From the NCBI GenBank assembly GCA_963811265.1, contig CAWEQS010000018.1:1-64000 (forward strand): a DNA stretch of 64,000 bases, given 5' to 3'. The notes under the pieces are model-generated. The model saw nothing but the letters and a program-made list of their open reading frames with translations. It ran no database searches and was not told the origin of the DNA. Source of the DNA: JAOUJD01 sp963811265 (GTDB taxonomy: Bacteria > Pseudomonadota > Gammaproteobacteria > Burkholderiales > Burkholderiaceae_F). A program made the position numbers and the translations under genes. Positions within the stretch are counted from its first letter, which is position 1. Each line of letters opens with the position of its first letter. Below are positions 9,644 through 19,321 of the stretch, piece by piece.

Positions 9644-10474
9644 TCAGAGCGCGCGGACGACGCGGACCACCTGTGGGTCGCCCTCGACCGGCTCGCGGCG
9701 GAATCCGAGCTGGCGCATGAACTTCAGCATCGCGCTGTTCGTCGACAGCACCGTTCCCTCCATCACCTTGATGCCCCGGCGCCGCGCGAGGCTCATCAGC
9801 GCGTGCATCAGCACGCCGGCGAGACCGGATTCCTTCCAGGCATCGTTCACCGCGACGGCGAACTCGCAACCGGTCGAGGCGTCGAGCACCGCGTAGCGCG
9901 CGGCGCCGACGATCGACTCCTGCCCGTCCCGGTCCGTCGTGGCGACGATGGCGACGTGCCCGACCTGGTCCACATCGGTCAGGTACTTCAGCTTGGCGCT
10001 CGGCAACGCGCGCAGCGTGACCATGAAGCGCTCGTACCGGCTGTCGCTCGACAAGCCCTCGACGAACTTCTCTTCCAGCTCGGCGTCGTTCGGACGGATC
10101 GGCCGCACCGTCACGCGGGCGCCGTCGATGACATGGCACACGAAGGGCAGGTCCTCCGTCGAAGCGGCCGACGGCGCCGCCTGCTCGCTGGACGCGCGCG
10201 CCTTCCTGCGCGCCGCGACGCAGGCCGCGATCGAGTCGATCGTCGTGAGCCGCCCGTAGTCCGCCTCGGGGATGTCGACCCGCAGTCGCTCGCACAGCGC
10301 CTCGATCACGTTGACCCAGTCAACCGAGTCGAGCTCGACCTGCTCGCGCAGCGGGCGGTCGGGCGCGAGCGCGGCCCTGTCGGTTTCCGGGGCGACGGTC
10401 GCGATGACGTCGGCGATGGCGCTCCGGATGTCCTGCAGGCTCAGTGCGAGCGAACCAGAGGTGTGGTCGTTCAT
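9644..10474 (-). CDS. Acyl carrier protein - GNAT acetyltransferase fusion
   Basis: A 276-residue two-domain protein. Residues about 12-92 form an acyl carrier domain with a phosphopantetheine-type motif LDSVDW (Ser50) followed by VDIPEADY. Residues about 115-276 form a GNAT N-acyltransferase like the catalytic half of Pat-type protein acetyltransferases (VTVRPIRPNDAELEEKFVEG, SLARRRGIKVMEGTVLSTN). The carrier domain closely resembles the free ACP at 16507 (both R-D/E-QV-D/E-LDSVDW). The gene diverges from the acyl-CoA synthetase gene, whose C-terminal RSGKIMRR lysine is the classic target of Pat enzymes. I infer a regulator that may use an ACP-bound acyl group as donor or sensor. AAGGA precedes the ATG. 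Confidence 0.85.
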   Translation of the reverse strand: MNDHTSGSLALSLQDIRSAIADVIATVAPETDRAALAPDRPLREQVELDSVDWVNVIEALCERLRVDIPEADYGRLTTIDSIAACVAARRKARASSEQAAPSAASTEDLPFVCHVIDGARVTVRPIRPNDAELEEKFVEGLSSDSRYERFMVTLRALPSAKLKYLTDVDQVGHVAIVATTDRDGQESIVGAARYAVLDASTGCEFAVAVNDAWKESGLAGVLMHALMSLARRRGIKVMEGTVLSTNSAMLKFMRQLGFRREPVEGDPQVVRVVRAL

Positions 10475-10729
10475 CGGGGTCCTTCAGTGCCGGGGGACCT
10501 GCAGCTACATGGATCGTTCGTCGCGCGATTACCGCAGCGGGGCTGACGTGGCCGCACAGCAGCTTCAGGCTAGCGTCCCCGATCGATCGGCACTTGCCTG
10601 CGGTCATCGAGCCCGCCGGAAACCGGGCCCGCCTTCGCACGGGGCGTCCTGAGGAAGCGCACCTGCCTGCGGCAGGCCCGAGGCATGGCCGTCGTGTCGT
10701 TCAGCGGCCGTGCCTTCAACGCAGCGCGC

Positions 10730-10777
10730 TTGACCGCCATCAACGGGAAATGCGGCGTGGCTTCTAGCGTGAAGTCA
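10730..10777 (+). promoter_or_regulatory. FNR/ANR-type class II promoter for the acyl-CoA synthetase cluster
   Basis: TTGAC-CGCC-ATCAA at 10730-10743 matches the FNR consensus TTGAT-N4-ATCAA at nine of ten fixed positions. A -10-like TAGCGT lies at 10765-10770, predicting a start at about 10777. This places the FNR box near -41, the class II activation geometry. The inferred promoter lies 60 to 75 bases upstream of the ATG at 10805, which supports that start over the in-frame ATG at 10685. The rest of the 330-base divergent gap (10475-10804) shows no other site I can support. Confidence 0.6.
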
Positions 10778-10804
10778 CTGCGCGCCGTTTCGGCGTCGGC
10801 CACC

Positions 10805-12568
<1,764 letters not shown>

Positions 12569-12602
12569 CCACGCGCGCGCCGTCGATGCAAGCGAGGACA
12601 CC

Positions 12603-13295
12603 ATGAGCCCGGCTTCCCCCGTTCACCGGAACGACGTTCCGGCCGCAGATCGTCGCCGCGTCGTCATCGGACTGGCGGCCGCGCCGCTGGCGATGTCGCT
12701 CGGCGACGCGCTGGCGCAGGGCGGCGCCGACATCACGCTGCCGCCCGCGCAGACCGAAGGCGGCATGCCCCTGATGCAGGCGCTCAAGGCGCGACGCACG
12801 TCGCGCAGCTTCGCGCCGCAGGAGCTGACATCCCAGATGCTGTCCGACCTGCTGTGGGCCGCGTTCGGCATCAACCGGCCGGATGGTCATCGCACCGCCC
12901 CGTCCGCCCGCAACTGGCAGGAGATCGACATCTACGTCGCGACGGACACCGGAGCCTGGGTCTACGACGCGAAGGCGCATGCGCTGCACCGGGTGCTGAA
13001 GGACGACGTGCGGTCGCTCACGGGCACGCAGGGCCACGCGCGCGTCGCGCCGGTGACGCTGGTCTACGTCGCCGACACCCGCCGCATGGCCGGCGCGAGC
13101 GACGCGGCGCGGATCGAGTACGCCGCGGCGGACGCCGGCTTCATCGCGCAGAACGCGTACCTGTACTGCGCGTCCGAGGGCCTGGCCACCGTGGTGTTCG
13201 CGTCGATCGACCGCGAGCGGCTGGCGCAGGCGCTGAAGCTCGACCCCGCGCAGCGCATCGTGCTGGCGCAGTCGGTCGGCCATCGGGCGCGTTGA
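12603..13295 (+). CDS. Exported nitroreductase-family flavoprotein (SagB/ThcOx type)
   Basis: A 230-residue protein with an N-terminal export signal (DRRRVVIGLAAAPLAMSLGDALA), possibly Tat-dependent because of the Arg cluster. The flavin-nitroreductase fold follows: LKARRTSRSFAPQELTSQMLSDLLWAAFGINR, RTAPSARNWQEIDIYV, and the C-terminal VVFASIDRERLAQALKLDP. Family members bind FMN and transfer hydride; the substrate here is unknown. It lies 34 bases after the synthetase and 20 before E1 alpha, so it appears co-transcribed. A periplasmic flavin reductase within a dehydrogenase cluster is unusual and could serve as an electron outlet under low oxygen, which is inference. Confidence 0.8.
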   Translation: MSPASPVHRNDVPAADRRRVVIGLAAAPLAMSLGDALAQGGADITLPPAQTEGGMPLMQALKARRTSRSFAPQELTSQMLSDLLWAAFGINRPDGHRTAPSARNWQEIDIYVATDTGAWVYDAKAHALHRVLKDDVRSLTGTQGHARVAPVTLVYVADTRRMAGASDAARIEYAAADAGFIAQNAYLYCASEGLATVVFASIDRERLAQALKLDPAQRIVLAQSVGHRAR

Positions 13296-13315
13296 GCGAT
13301 TCGGGGAGGAACACC

Positions 13316-14356
13316 ATGGATGCGAAGCCGGTGATCAAGGCGCTGCCGACCGCGACGACGGACGTGACGCAGCACCCCCGCGACGAGTGCCTCGCACGCG
13401 TGCGCGACATGCTGCGCGTGCGGCGTCTCGAGGAGCGCTGCGCCGAGCTGTACGGCGCCGGGAAGATCCGCGGATTCCTGCACCTGTACATCGGCGAGGA
13501 GGCGGTCGCCGCCGGCGTGATGCCGCACCTGCGTCCCGAGGACAACGTGGTCGCGACATACCGCGAGCACGGCCATGCGCTGCTGCGCGGCGTGTCGATG
13601 AACGCGATCATGGCCGAGATGTACGGCAAGCGCGAAGGCTGCTCGCGCGGGCGGGGCGGCTCGATGCACCTGTTCGACGCCGCCACGCGCCTGTTCGGCG
13701 GCAACGCCATCGTCGGCGGCGGCTTGCCGCTGGCGTGCGGACTGGCGCTCGCCGACCGGAGGGCGGAACGCGGCGACGCGGTCACGGCCTGCTTCTTCGG
13801 CGAGGGCGCGGTGGCCGAGGGCGCGTTCCACGAGTCGCTGAACCTCGCCGTGCTGTGGCAGCTGCCGGTGCTGTTCCTGTGCGAGAACAACCTCTACGCG
13901 ATGGGCACCGCGCTCGCGCGCTCGGAATCGCAGACCGATCTCGCGGCGAAGGCGGCCGCCTACCGGATCGCCGCCGCCCACTGCAACGGGATGGACGTGC
14001 TCGCCGTCGACGCCGCGGCGCGTGCCGCGACCGATCACGTGCGCCGCACGCGCACACCGTACTTCCTCGAGCTGCACACGTACCGGTTCCGCGCGCACTC
14101 GATGTTCGACGCGGAGCTGTACCGCGCGAAGACCGAGGTCGAGGCGTGGAAGGAGCGCGGGCCGATCCACACGTTCACGCAGCGGCTGAAGGCCGCCGGG
14201 ATGCTGACCGAGGACGACTTCCTCGCCATCGACGCCGCCGCCGTCGCGGAAGTCGACGCAGCGGTCGCGTTCGCCGAAGCAGGGCAGTGGGAGCCGGTCG
14301 GAGACCTGCTGCGCGACGTCACCACGCCGCGCGCCGCGGAAGGAGCACGGCGATGA
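13316..14356 (+). CDS. Thiamine pyrophosphate-dependent 2-oxoacid dehydrogenase E1 alpha subunit
   Basis: A 346-residue E1 alpha subunit of the pyruvate/acetoin dehydrogenase type. TPP-binding elements are visible: YREHGHALLRG, RGRGGSMHLF, the Mg-TPP motif starting FFGEGAVAEG and ending CENNLYAMG, and phosphorylation-loop-like RFRAHSMFD. With E1 beta it decarboxylates a 2-oxoacid and loads the acyl group on lipoyl-E2. The GGGAGGA ribosome site precedes the ATG at 13316. It overlaps E1 beta by four bases. Substrate (pyruvate versus acetoin) cannot be fixed from sequence alone; neighbouring Acs favours a two-carbon acyl product. Confidence 0.9.
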   Translation: MDAKPVIKALPTATTDVTQHPRDECLARVRDMLRVRRLEERCAELYGAGKIRGFLHLYIGEEAVAAGVMPHLRPEDNVVATYREHGHALLRGVSMNAIMAEMYGKREGCSRGRGGSMHLFDAATRLFGGNAIVGGGLPLACGLALADRRAERGDAVTACFFGEGAVAEGAFHESLNLAVLWQLPVLFLCENNLYAMGTALARSESQTDLAAKAAAYRIAAAHCNGMDVLAVDAAARAATDHVRRTRTPYFLELHTYRFRAHSMFDAELYRAKTEVEAWKERGPIHTFTQRLKAAGMLTEDDFLAIDAAAVAEVDAAVAFAEAGQWEPVGDLLRDVTTPRAAEGARR

Positions 14357-15336
14357 CGATGACCACCTATCGCGAGGCGCTGCGGGCGGCGCACCGCGAA
14401 GCGCTCCAGCGCGACGCGCGCGTCTTCATCATGGGCGAGGACGTCGGCCAGTACGGCGGCTCGTACGCGGTGACGAAGGGCTTCTTCGACGAGTTCGGAC
14501 CGGACCGCATCCGCGACACGCCGCTGTCGGAACTGGCATTCGTCGGCACCGGCATCGGCGCCGCCCTCGGCGGCCAGCGGCCGATCGTGGAGATCATGAC
14601 CGTGAACTTCTCGCTGCTCGCGCTCGACCAGATCGTCAACACGGCCGCGACCGTGCGGCACATGTCCGGCGGGCAGTTCTCCGTGCCGGTGGTGATCCGC
14701 ATGGCGACGGGCGCCGGTCGCCAGCTCGCCGCACAGCACTCCCATAGCCTCGAGGTCTGGTACGCGCACGTGCCGGGGCTTCGCGTGCTGGCGCCCGCCA
14801 CCCTCGAGGACGCGCGCGGCATGCTCTGGCCCGCGCTTCAAGATCCGGATCCCGTGGTGATCTTCGAGCACGCGCAGCTCTACAACTTCGAGGGCGAACT
14901 CGCCGATCCGCCGCCCGCGGTCGACATCGAACACGCGGTCGTGCGGCGCGCGGGGCGCGACCTGACGATCGTCACGTACGGCGGCAGCCTGCCGCGCGTC
15001 GCCGAGGCGGCGGGCACGCTCGCAGGGCAGGGCGTCGAGGCGGAAGTGATCGACCTGCGCGTGCTGCGGCCGCTCGACTGGGACACGATCACGGCCTCGG
15101 TGCGCCGGACGCGCCGCGTGCTGGTGGTCGACGAAGGCTGGCGCACGTGCAGCCTCGCGGCGGAGATCATCGCCGGCGTCGTGGAGCGGGCGTTCTACGA
15201 CCTCGATGCGCCACCGGCGCGCGTCTGCAGCGAAGAGGTTCCGATGCCGTATCCGAAGCACCTGGAAGACGCCGCGCTGCCGATGCCGCCGAAGATCGTC
15301 GCGGCCGCGCTGGCCCTCTGCGGGCGTTCCGCATGA
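14353..15336 (+). CDS. 2-oxoacid dehydrogenase E1 beta subunit
   Basis: A 327-residue transketolase-like E1 beta subunit: FIMGEDVGQYGGSYAVTKG, DTPLSELAFVGTGIGAALGG, AGRQLAAQHSHSLE, and the C-terminal transketolase domain ending SEEVPMPYPKHLEDAALP. It pairs with E1 alpha to form the thiamine active site at the dimer interface. Start and stop overlap both neighbours by four bases (ATGA), a strong sign of translational coupling and fixed stoichiometry across E1 alpha, E1 beta and E2. Confidence 0.92.
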   Translation: MTMTTYREALRAAHREALQRDARVFIMGEDVGQYGGSYAVTKGFFDEFGPDRIRDTPLSELAFVGTGIGAALGGQRPIVEIMTVNFSLLALDQIVNTAATVRHMSGGQFSVPVVIRMATGAGRQLAAQHSHSLEVWYAHVPGLRVLAPATLEDARGMLWPALQDPDPVVIFEHAQLYNFEGELADPPPAVDIEHAVVRRAGRDLTIVTYGGSLPRVAEAAGTLAGQGVEAEVIDLRVLRPLDWDTITASVRRTRRVLVVDEGWRTCSLAAEIIAGVVERAFYDLDAPPARVCSEEVPMPYPKHLEDAALPMPPKIVAAALALCGRSA

Positions 15337-16510
15337 TCGCCTTCCGCCTGCCGTCGCTGGGCGCCGACATGGACAAGGGCACGCTGCTCGAGTGGCGCGT
15401 GCGTCCTGGCGACGCGGTGAAGAAGGGCGACGTCATCGCGGTGGTCGACACGACCAAGGCGGCGATCGACGTCGAGTGCTGGCACGACGGCATCGTCGAG
15501 GAACTGCTCGTCGAGCCGGGCGCCGAGATTCCGGTCGGCACCGTGATGGCGGTGCTGCGGGAACCCGGCGAGACGCCGGAACAGGTGAGGGCGCAGATCG
15601 ACGCGCTGCGCGCGACGCCCGCTCCGGCGGCAGCCCCTCGGCAGCCGCGCCCGTGACCGCCGCGGCGGCGGCGCCGCTCGCGGCCGGACGGGTCGCGGTG
15701 TCGCCGGCGGCGCGCAAGCGGGCCGCGGAACTCGGTGTCGCCGTCGAGTCCATACCCGGGACCGGGCCTGGCGGCGCGGTCACGCTCGCGGATGTCGAGG
15801 CCGCGGCGGCCAGGGCCGCGCCGGTGAGTCGCGGCGAAGCGATGCGTCGGACGATCGCCGCCGCGATGGCCCGCAGCAAGCGCGAGATTCCGCACTACTA
15901 CCTGGCGGAAGACATTCCGCTCGCTCTCGCCACGGCGTACCTGGCGGAGTGCAACGCCGGCCGCAGCGTCACCGAGCGGCTGCTGCTCGCGCCGCTGCTC
16001 GTACAGGCCGTGGCGCGCGCGGTGCAGCGCTATCCGGAGTTCAACGGGTTCTTCCGGGACGGTGCGTTCGTTCCGGGCCCGGGCGTGCACTGCGGTGTCG
16101 CGATCGCGCTGCGCGGCGGCGGCCTCGTGGCCCCGGCGCTGCACGACGTGCCGAGCCGGGACATCGCCACGCTGAACCGCGAACTGCTCGATCTCGTGCA
16201 GCGCGCGCGCGCGGGCTCGCTGAAGGCGTCCGAGCTCGCCGACCCCACGATCACCGTGACCAGCCTCGGCGAGCAGGGCGTGCGCAGCGTGTTTCCGATC
16301 ATCTATCCGCCGCAGGTGGCGATCGTCGGCTTCGGTCGCGTGATCGAGAGGCCGTGGATCGTCGACGGCGCGGTCCGGCCGGCCCCGGTCGTGACCGCCA
16401 GCCTCGGCGCGGACCACCGGGTCAGCGACGGCCATCGCGGCGCGCTGCTGCTGGCGGCGGTCCGCGACCTGCTGCAACGGCCGGAGGAACTGGCGAAGGC
16501 GACACCATGA
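15333..16510 (+). CDS. Dihydrolipoyl acyltransferase E2 subunit, frame broken in linker
   Basis: The first frame (15333 to about 15640) encodes one lipoyl domain with lipoyl-Lys42 in VVDTTKAAIDVE. The second frame continues with an E3/E1-binding domain (VSPAARKRAAELGVAVESIPGTGPGG) and an acyltransferase catalytic domain ending DHRVSDGHRGA, carrying the catalytic His and Asp. The break falls in the Ala/Pro-rich linker near 15620-15650, where one indel joins the frames. Total is about 390 residues, slightly short for E2, with a single lipoyl domain. It transfers the acyl group from lipoate to a thiol acceptor, normally CoA. The next gene overlaps by four bases and is an ACP, so ACP may be an alternative acceptor (inference). 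No E3 gene is present. Confidence 0.82.
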
Positions 16511-16758
16511 ACCGCGAAGAACTGTCCACCCGCATCCGCGCGTGCCTCGGCCGCATCGCCCCGGAAGTCGATGTCGGCGCCCTGAAGCCCGCGGCCCGGC
16601 TGCGCGACCAGGTCGACCTGGATTCGGTCGACTGGCTCAACTTCCTGGTGGCAGTGCATGCCGACCTCGCGGTCGACATCCCGGACGCGGAGGCGGCGCG
16701 GCTGGCGACGCTCGATCAGATCGTCGATTACTGCGCGGCGCGGCTCGGCACGGCGTGA
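16507..16758 (+). CDS. Free-standing acyl carrier protein
   Basis: An 83-residue ACP-like protein with a single four-helix domain. The phosphopantetheine site is LDSVDW (Ser40), followed by VDIPDAEAARLATLDQIVDY, which matches ACP helix III and the recognition helix. It is not the fatty-acid AcpP (motif DSLD) and closely resembles the carrier half of the ACP-GNAT fusion at 9644. The start overlaps the E2 stop by four bases, so it is translationally tied to the dehydrogenase. It may accept acyl groups from E2 or the ligase. Needs a phosphopantetheinyl transferase from elsewhere. Confidence 0.87.
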   Translation: MNREELSTRIRACLGRIAPEVDVGALKPAARLRDQVDLDSVDWLNFLVAVHADLAVDIPDAEAARLATLDQIVDYCAARLGTA

Positions 16759-16783
16759 GGCGCGGGCCGAGTTCCTTGCTGCC

Positions 16784-17566
16784 ATGGTCGTGCGCATCTT
16801 CTTCGCAATCGAACAGGCGGGTGCGACTCTCGTCGCACTTGCTCTTCTTGCCGGCTGTTCGGCCATGCACCCGGACATCGAGCTGAAACGCGAAGATTCG
16901 GTGGCGATCGTCGTTTCGAACGATGTCGGCTGGCCGGGCCCGCCTGCGCCTGGACGAGTACGTGTGTTGTATGAAGCTAAAACCGAAGTGCGCACGGGTG
17001 CGGGTGCAGGGGCCGTGGCGGGAGCCGCCCTCGGACTTCTTTGCGGACCACTCGCTCCGTATTGTGTCCCGATGGCGGCTCTCCAAGGCGCCAACGTGGG
17101 CGCGCTCGGTGGAGCGGTTGTTGGCAGTGCGGCGGCGCTGCCAGCGGAAACAGCCGAGCGATTGCGTGATCTAGTCGAGCGAGCACTTCAATCACAAGAC
17201 CTGCGCGCCCTGATCGAATCGGACGTTGCCGAGCGCATGCAGGGTCACTGGAATCTCAAATCGGACAAACCCACGGCAACTGTGGACATCCGGCTGCAGG
17301 AGTTCGCGCTGTTGTCCTCGCGGGATCAACGAGTCCGGTGCTCCTTGAAGGTCAACGTGGCAGTTCGCGAGCAGCTCATGCAGCAGCCAGGGCCGGGCAG
17401 GCAACCATGGCCGGGCAACCAGCCGCGCCTGTACGAGTATGTCTGCCCCTATGAAGATCTCGCGAGGTGGCTGGACGAGTCCCTGGGTCTGGTCGAGGCC
17501 AATCTCGCCGCCGCCAGTCGGTACCTGGCCGACGAGATCGTTTCCGGGCTTGCGGGGACGAGGTGA
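16784..17566 (+). CDS. Putative lipoprotein of unknown function
   Basis: A 260-residue protein with a signal ending in a lipobox (LALLAGCSAM). A glycine/alanine-rich stretch (AGAGAVAGAALGLLCGPLAPYC) could be a membrane-associating hairpin, like glycine-zipper envelope proteins. The C-terminal half is mixed alpha/beta with no motif I recognise. Codon choice looks less GC-biased than in neighbours and the gene sits just before the dif site, so recent acquisition is possible. The ATG at 16784 is chosen because the signal peptide starts there; the frame is open further upstream within the ACP gene. Confidence 0.7.
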   Translation: MVVRIFFAIEQAGATLVALALLAGCSAMHPDIELKREDSVAIVVSNDVGWPGPPAPGRVRVLYEAKTEVRTGAGAGAVAGAALGLLCGPLAPYCVPMAALQGANVGALGGAVVGSAAALPAETAERLRDLVERALQSQDLRALIESDVAERMQGHWNLKSDKPTATVDIRLQEFALLSSRDQRVRCSLKVNVAVREQLMQQPGPGRQPWPGNQPRLYEYVCPYEDLARWLDESLGLVEANLAAASRYLADEIVSGLAGTR

Positions 17567-17764
17567 AAGCGACGACCGCATCCCTGAACCGCACTTGGCC
17601 GCGAAGGAAGGGCCGGTGCCGCGATTTCTAGATCAGGCGGACGAGCCAAAGAAGGCCGCGCTCGAACTCGATTGCTCAACGGGGATCGGGCCGGGGAGAC
17701 GTTTGAAGCTGTTTGCTCGCTTGCCGATCCAATTGGAGGGGAACACGCCCGCGCATGTGGACGG

Positions 17765-17778
17765 AATTGTGGACAATT
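17765..17778. repeat. Short perfect palindrome beside dif
   Basis: AATTGT-GG-ACAATT, six-base arms around GG, ending five bases before the dif site. The stretch is notably AT-rich for this genome. It could be an accessory protein site for the Xer/FtsK system or an unrelated operator. The remainder of the gap 17567-17905 contains only this element and dif as far as I can see. Confidence 0.45.
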
Positions 17779-17783
17779 GTGCC

Positions 17784-17811
17784 ATTTGACATAATGCACA
17801 TTATGCGCACC
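17784..17811 (-). other. dif: dif chromosome dimer resolution site (XerC/XerD)
   Basis: Read on the minus strand, the 28 bases divide into a XerC arm GGTGCGCATAA, a centre TGTGCA and a XerD arm TTATGTCAAAT. Compared with E. coli dif, the XerC arm is identical (11/11), the XerD arm differs at one base (10/11), and the centre at two of six. XerCD act here at FtsK-positioned septa to resolve chromosome dimers, so this part of the window should lie at the replication terminus. Only one copy is seen, arguing against a Xer-integrated element, which would leave two. Confidence 0.88.
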
Positions 17812-17905
17812 AAGGATAACCCTGCGGAGGGGCCAGCCCGGGTCCCGCCGGGCCCTGCAGCTCAGCGCCGCGGTGAATCCCTTCGCGGCCTGATGCCCGC
17901 CGCGG

Positions 17906-19021
17906 TCAGTACCAGGTGCCGATCGAGATCCCCATGCCGATCGACGTCTTGCGGAAGTTGTAGTCGATCATGCTTTCGCCGTGGCCGGAGAAGATCTGCA
18001 GATAGCCGCGCAGGTCCGACACGATCGGAAAGCGCAGGTCGAGCTGCGCCGAGCCCCAGCTCGGGTCGGACCTGAAGGTGGGCCGCAGTCGCAGCGCCGC
18101 GGAGTACTGCTCCCGCCACTTGTAGAAGGCAAGGATTTCCCCACGCCCCATGTAGTCGACGATGTCCGGGTTGTCGTCCTTGCTGTCCTGCTCGGAGAGA
18201 CGGAACCAGGGCTTGATCTGCAGCACGAACGGCCCGTTCTCGAAGGCCGCCATCGCGTAGACCCGGTTCCAGCTGCGCGACAGCGGATCGCCGCGGCCGT
18301 TGGACTGGTGCACCAGCCCCAGCGCCAGCAGCCGCCCGCGCATTCCGAGGATCGAGTAGTCGGTCGGAATCGACCAGATCAGCTCTGGTTCGTAGTTCGT
18401 CTCACGGAACGGCCGCGAGAGATCTTCGTTGTAGATCTGCCATGAGCTCTTCTGCGTGTACCCGAGCCAGAGGTCGGAGCCGCCGCCGAGGATGCTCTCC
18501 CACATCTTGAGCTTGAAGCTCAGCTGGAACTCCGCTTCGGTCTGGTCGAGCGTCCCGGGCAGCACCGGCGCCGGCTGCGTGGGCGTGCGCGGCGCGTTGT
18601 TGACGTCGTTCGACCACACGACCGGCAGGATGTAGTTCGGCCGATAGAAGGTGAACGCGAAGAGGCCGCGCTTGTAGCGGTCTTCGAGTTCCCAGCGCTG
18701 GGCGATCAGCGACTGGCCGCCTTCCAGCGTGCCGGTCGCCTGCAGCGCGGCGCCCATCCGGGGTTCTTCCGCCCTCGCCTGCGCCGGGCTCGCAGCTTCC
18801 GTGCGCGACGGCGCCGCGCCCGGCGCAGGCGCGGCGGCGGCGGTCGGCCCGCGCGCGGCCGCCGCGACCGCGGCGTCGTAGCACGCGAGGCGCGCGGTCG
18901 CGTCCGCGATCGCGCTGCAGCGCTCCAGCTCAGTGCCGGCTCTGCGCGTGGGCGGCGGGCAAGAGTGCGGCGGCTGCCAATGCGCAATGCGCCAGCCGCG
19001 AGTCGAACCTGCGATCTTCAT
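17906..19021 (-). CDS. pldA: Outer membrane phospholipase A, signal region frame-disturbed
   Basis: A 371-residue protein with the OmpLA/PldA beta-barrel domain over about residues 120-371. The catalytic HQSNGRGD motif (His and Ser of the active triad) and the NYILPVVWSNDVN strand are clear, and the protein ends in an aromatic TWY as outer-membrane barrels do. The N-terminal region has the ELERCSAIADATARLACYD segment common before betaproteobacterial PldA. Its signal peptide is not in frame: ATG at 19021 gives MKIAGSTRGWRIA, but ALAAAALLPAAHAQSR is in the next frame, so two compensating indels near 18975 and 18930 are likely. It hydrolyses phospholipids in the outer leaflet on membrane damage. 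Confidence 0.85.
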   Translation of the reverse strand: MKIAGSTRGWRIAHWQPPHSCPPPTRRAGTELERCSAIADATARLACYDAAVAAAARGPTAAAAPAPGAAPSRTEAASPAQARAEEPRMGAALQATGTLEGGQSLIAQRWELEDRYKRGLFAFTFYRPNYILPVVWSNDVNNAPRTPTQPAPVLPGTLDQTEAEFQLSFKLKMWESILGGGSDLWLGYTQKSSWQIYNEDLSRPFRETNYEPELIWSIPTDYSILGMRGRLLALGLVHQSNGRGDPLSRSWNRVYAMAAFENGPFVLQIKPWFRLSEQDSKDDNPDIVDYMGRGEILAFYKWREQYSAALRLRPTFRSDPSWGSAQLDLRFPIVSDLRGYLQIFSGHGESMIDYNFRKTSIGMGISIGTWY

Positions 19022-19321
19022 CCGGATCTCCGTGTGAGCAGCGACGCAGTGCACTCTGCAGGCGCGGCGACTGTGCAATTTGACGGCCGCGATCGTAGAC
19101 GACTCGGCGGAGGTCCCGAAACGTGGCCCGATCAAGGACACGGCTCGTCCGGTTCCGCGCTTCGTGCGCGTCGAGGCCCGCTGGAGGTTCGCCGCGACTC
19201 CAGTCTACAGTGGGCTCCGGTTGCCGCGGAGCGCCGCAGCCCGCGCCGCGTCGCCCATCGAAGCCGGCCTCCGGCACACTGCCTGCACCGCCCACCCCAT
19301 CCATCCGTCATCACGAATCCG

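Noticed and set aside
17764..17780. Resemblance of the dif-flanking palindrome to a lac operator
   Set aside because: Only the AATTGT/ACAATT ends match; spacing differs and no LacI-type gene is present.
17786..17820. Perfect TTGACA as a possible promoter -35 box
   Set aside because: It is part of the dif XerD arm and no -10 box lies at 16-18 bases.
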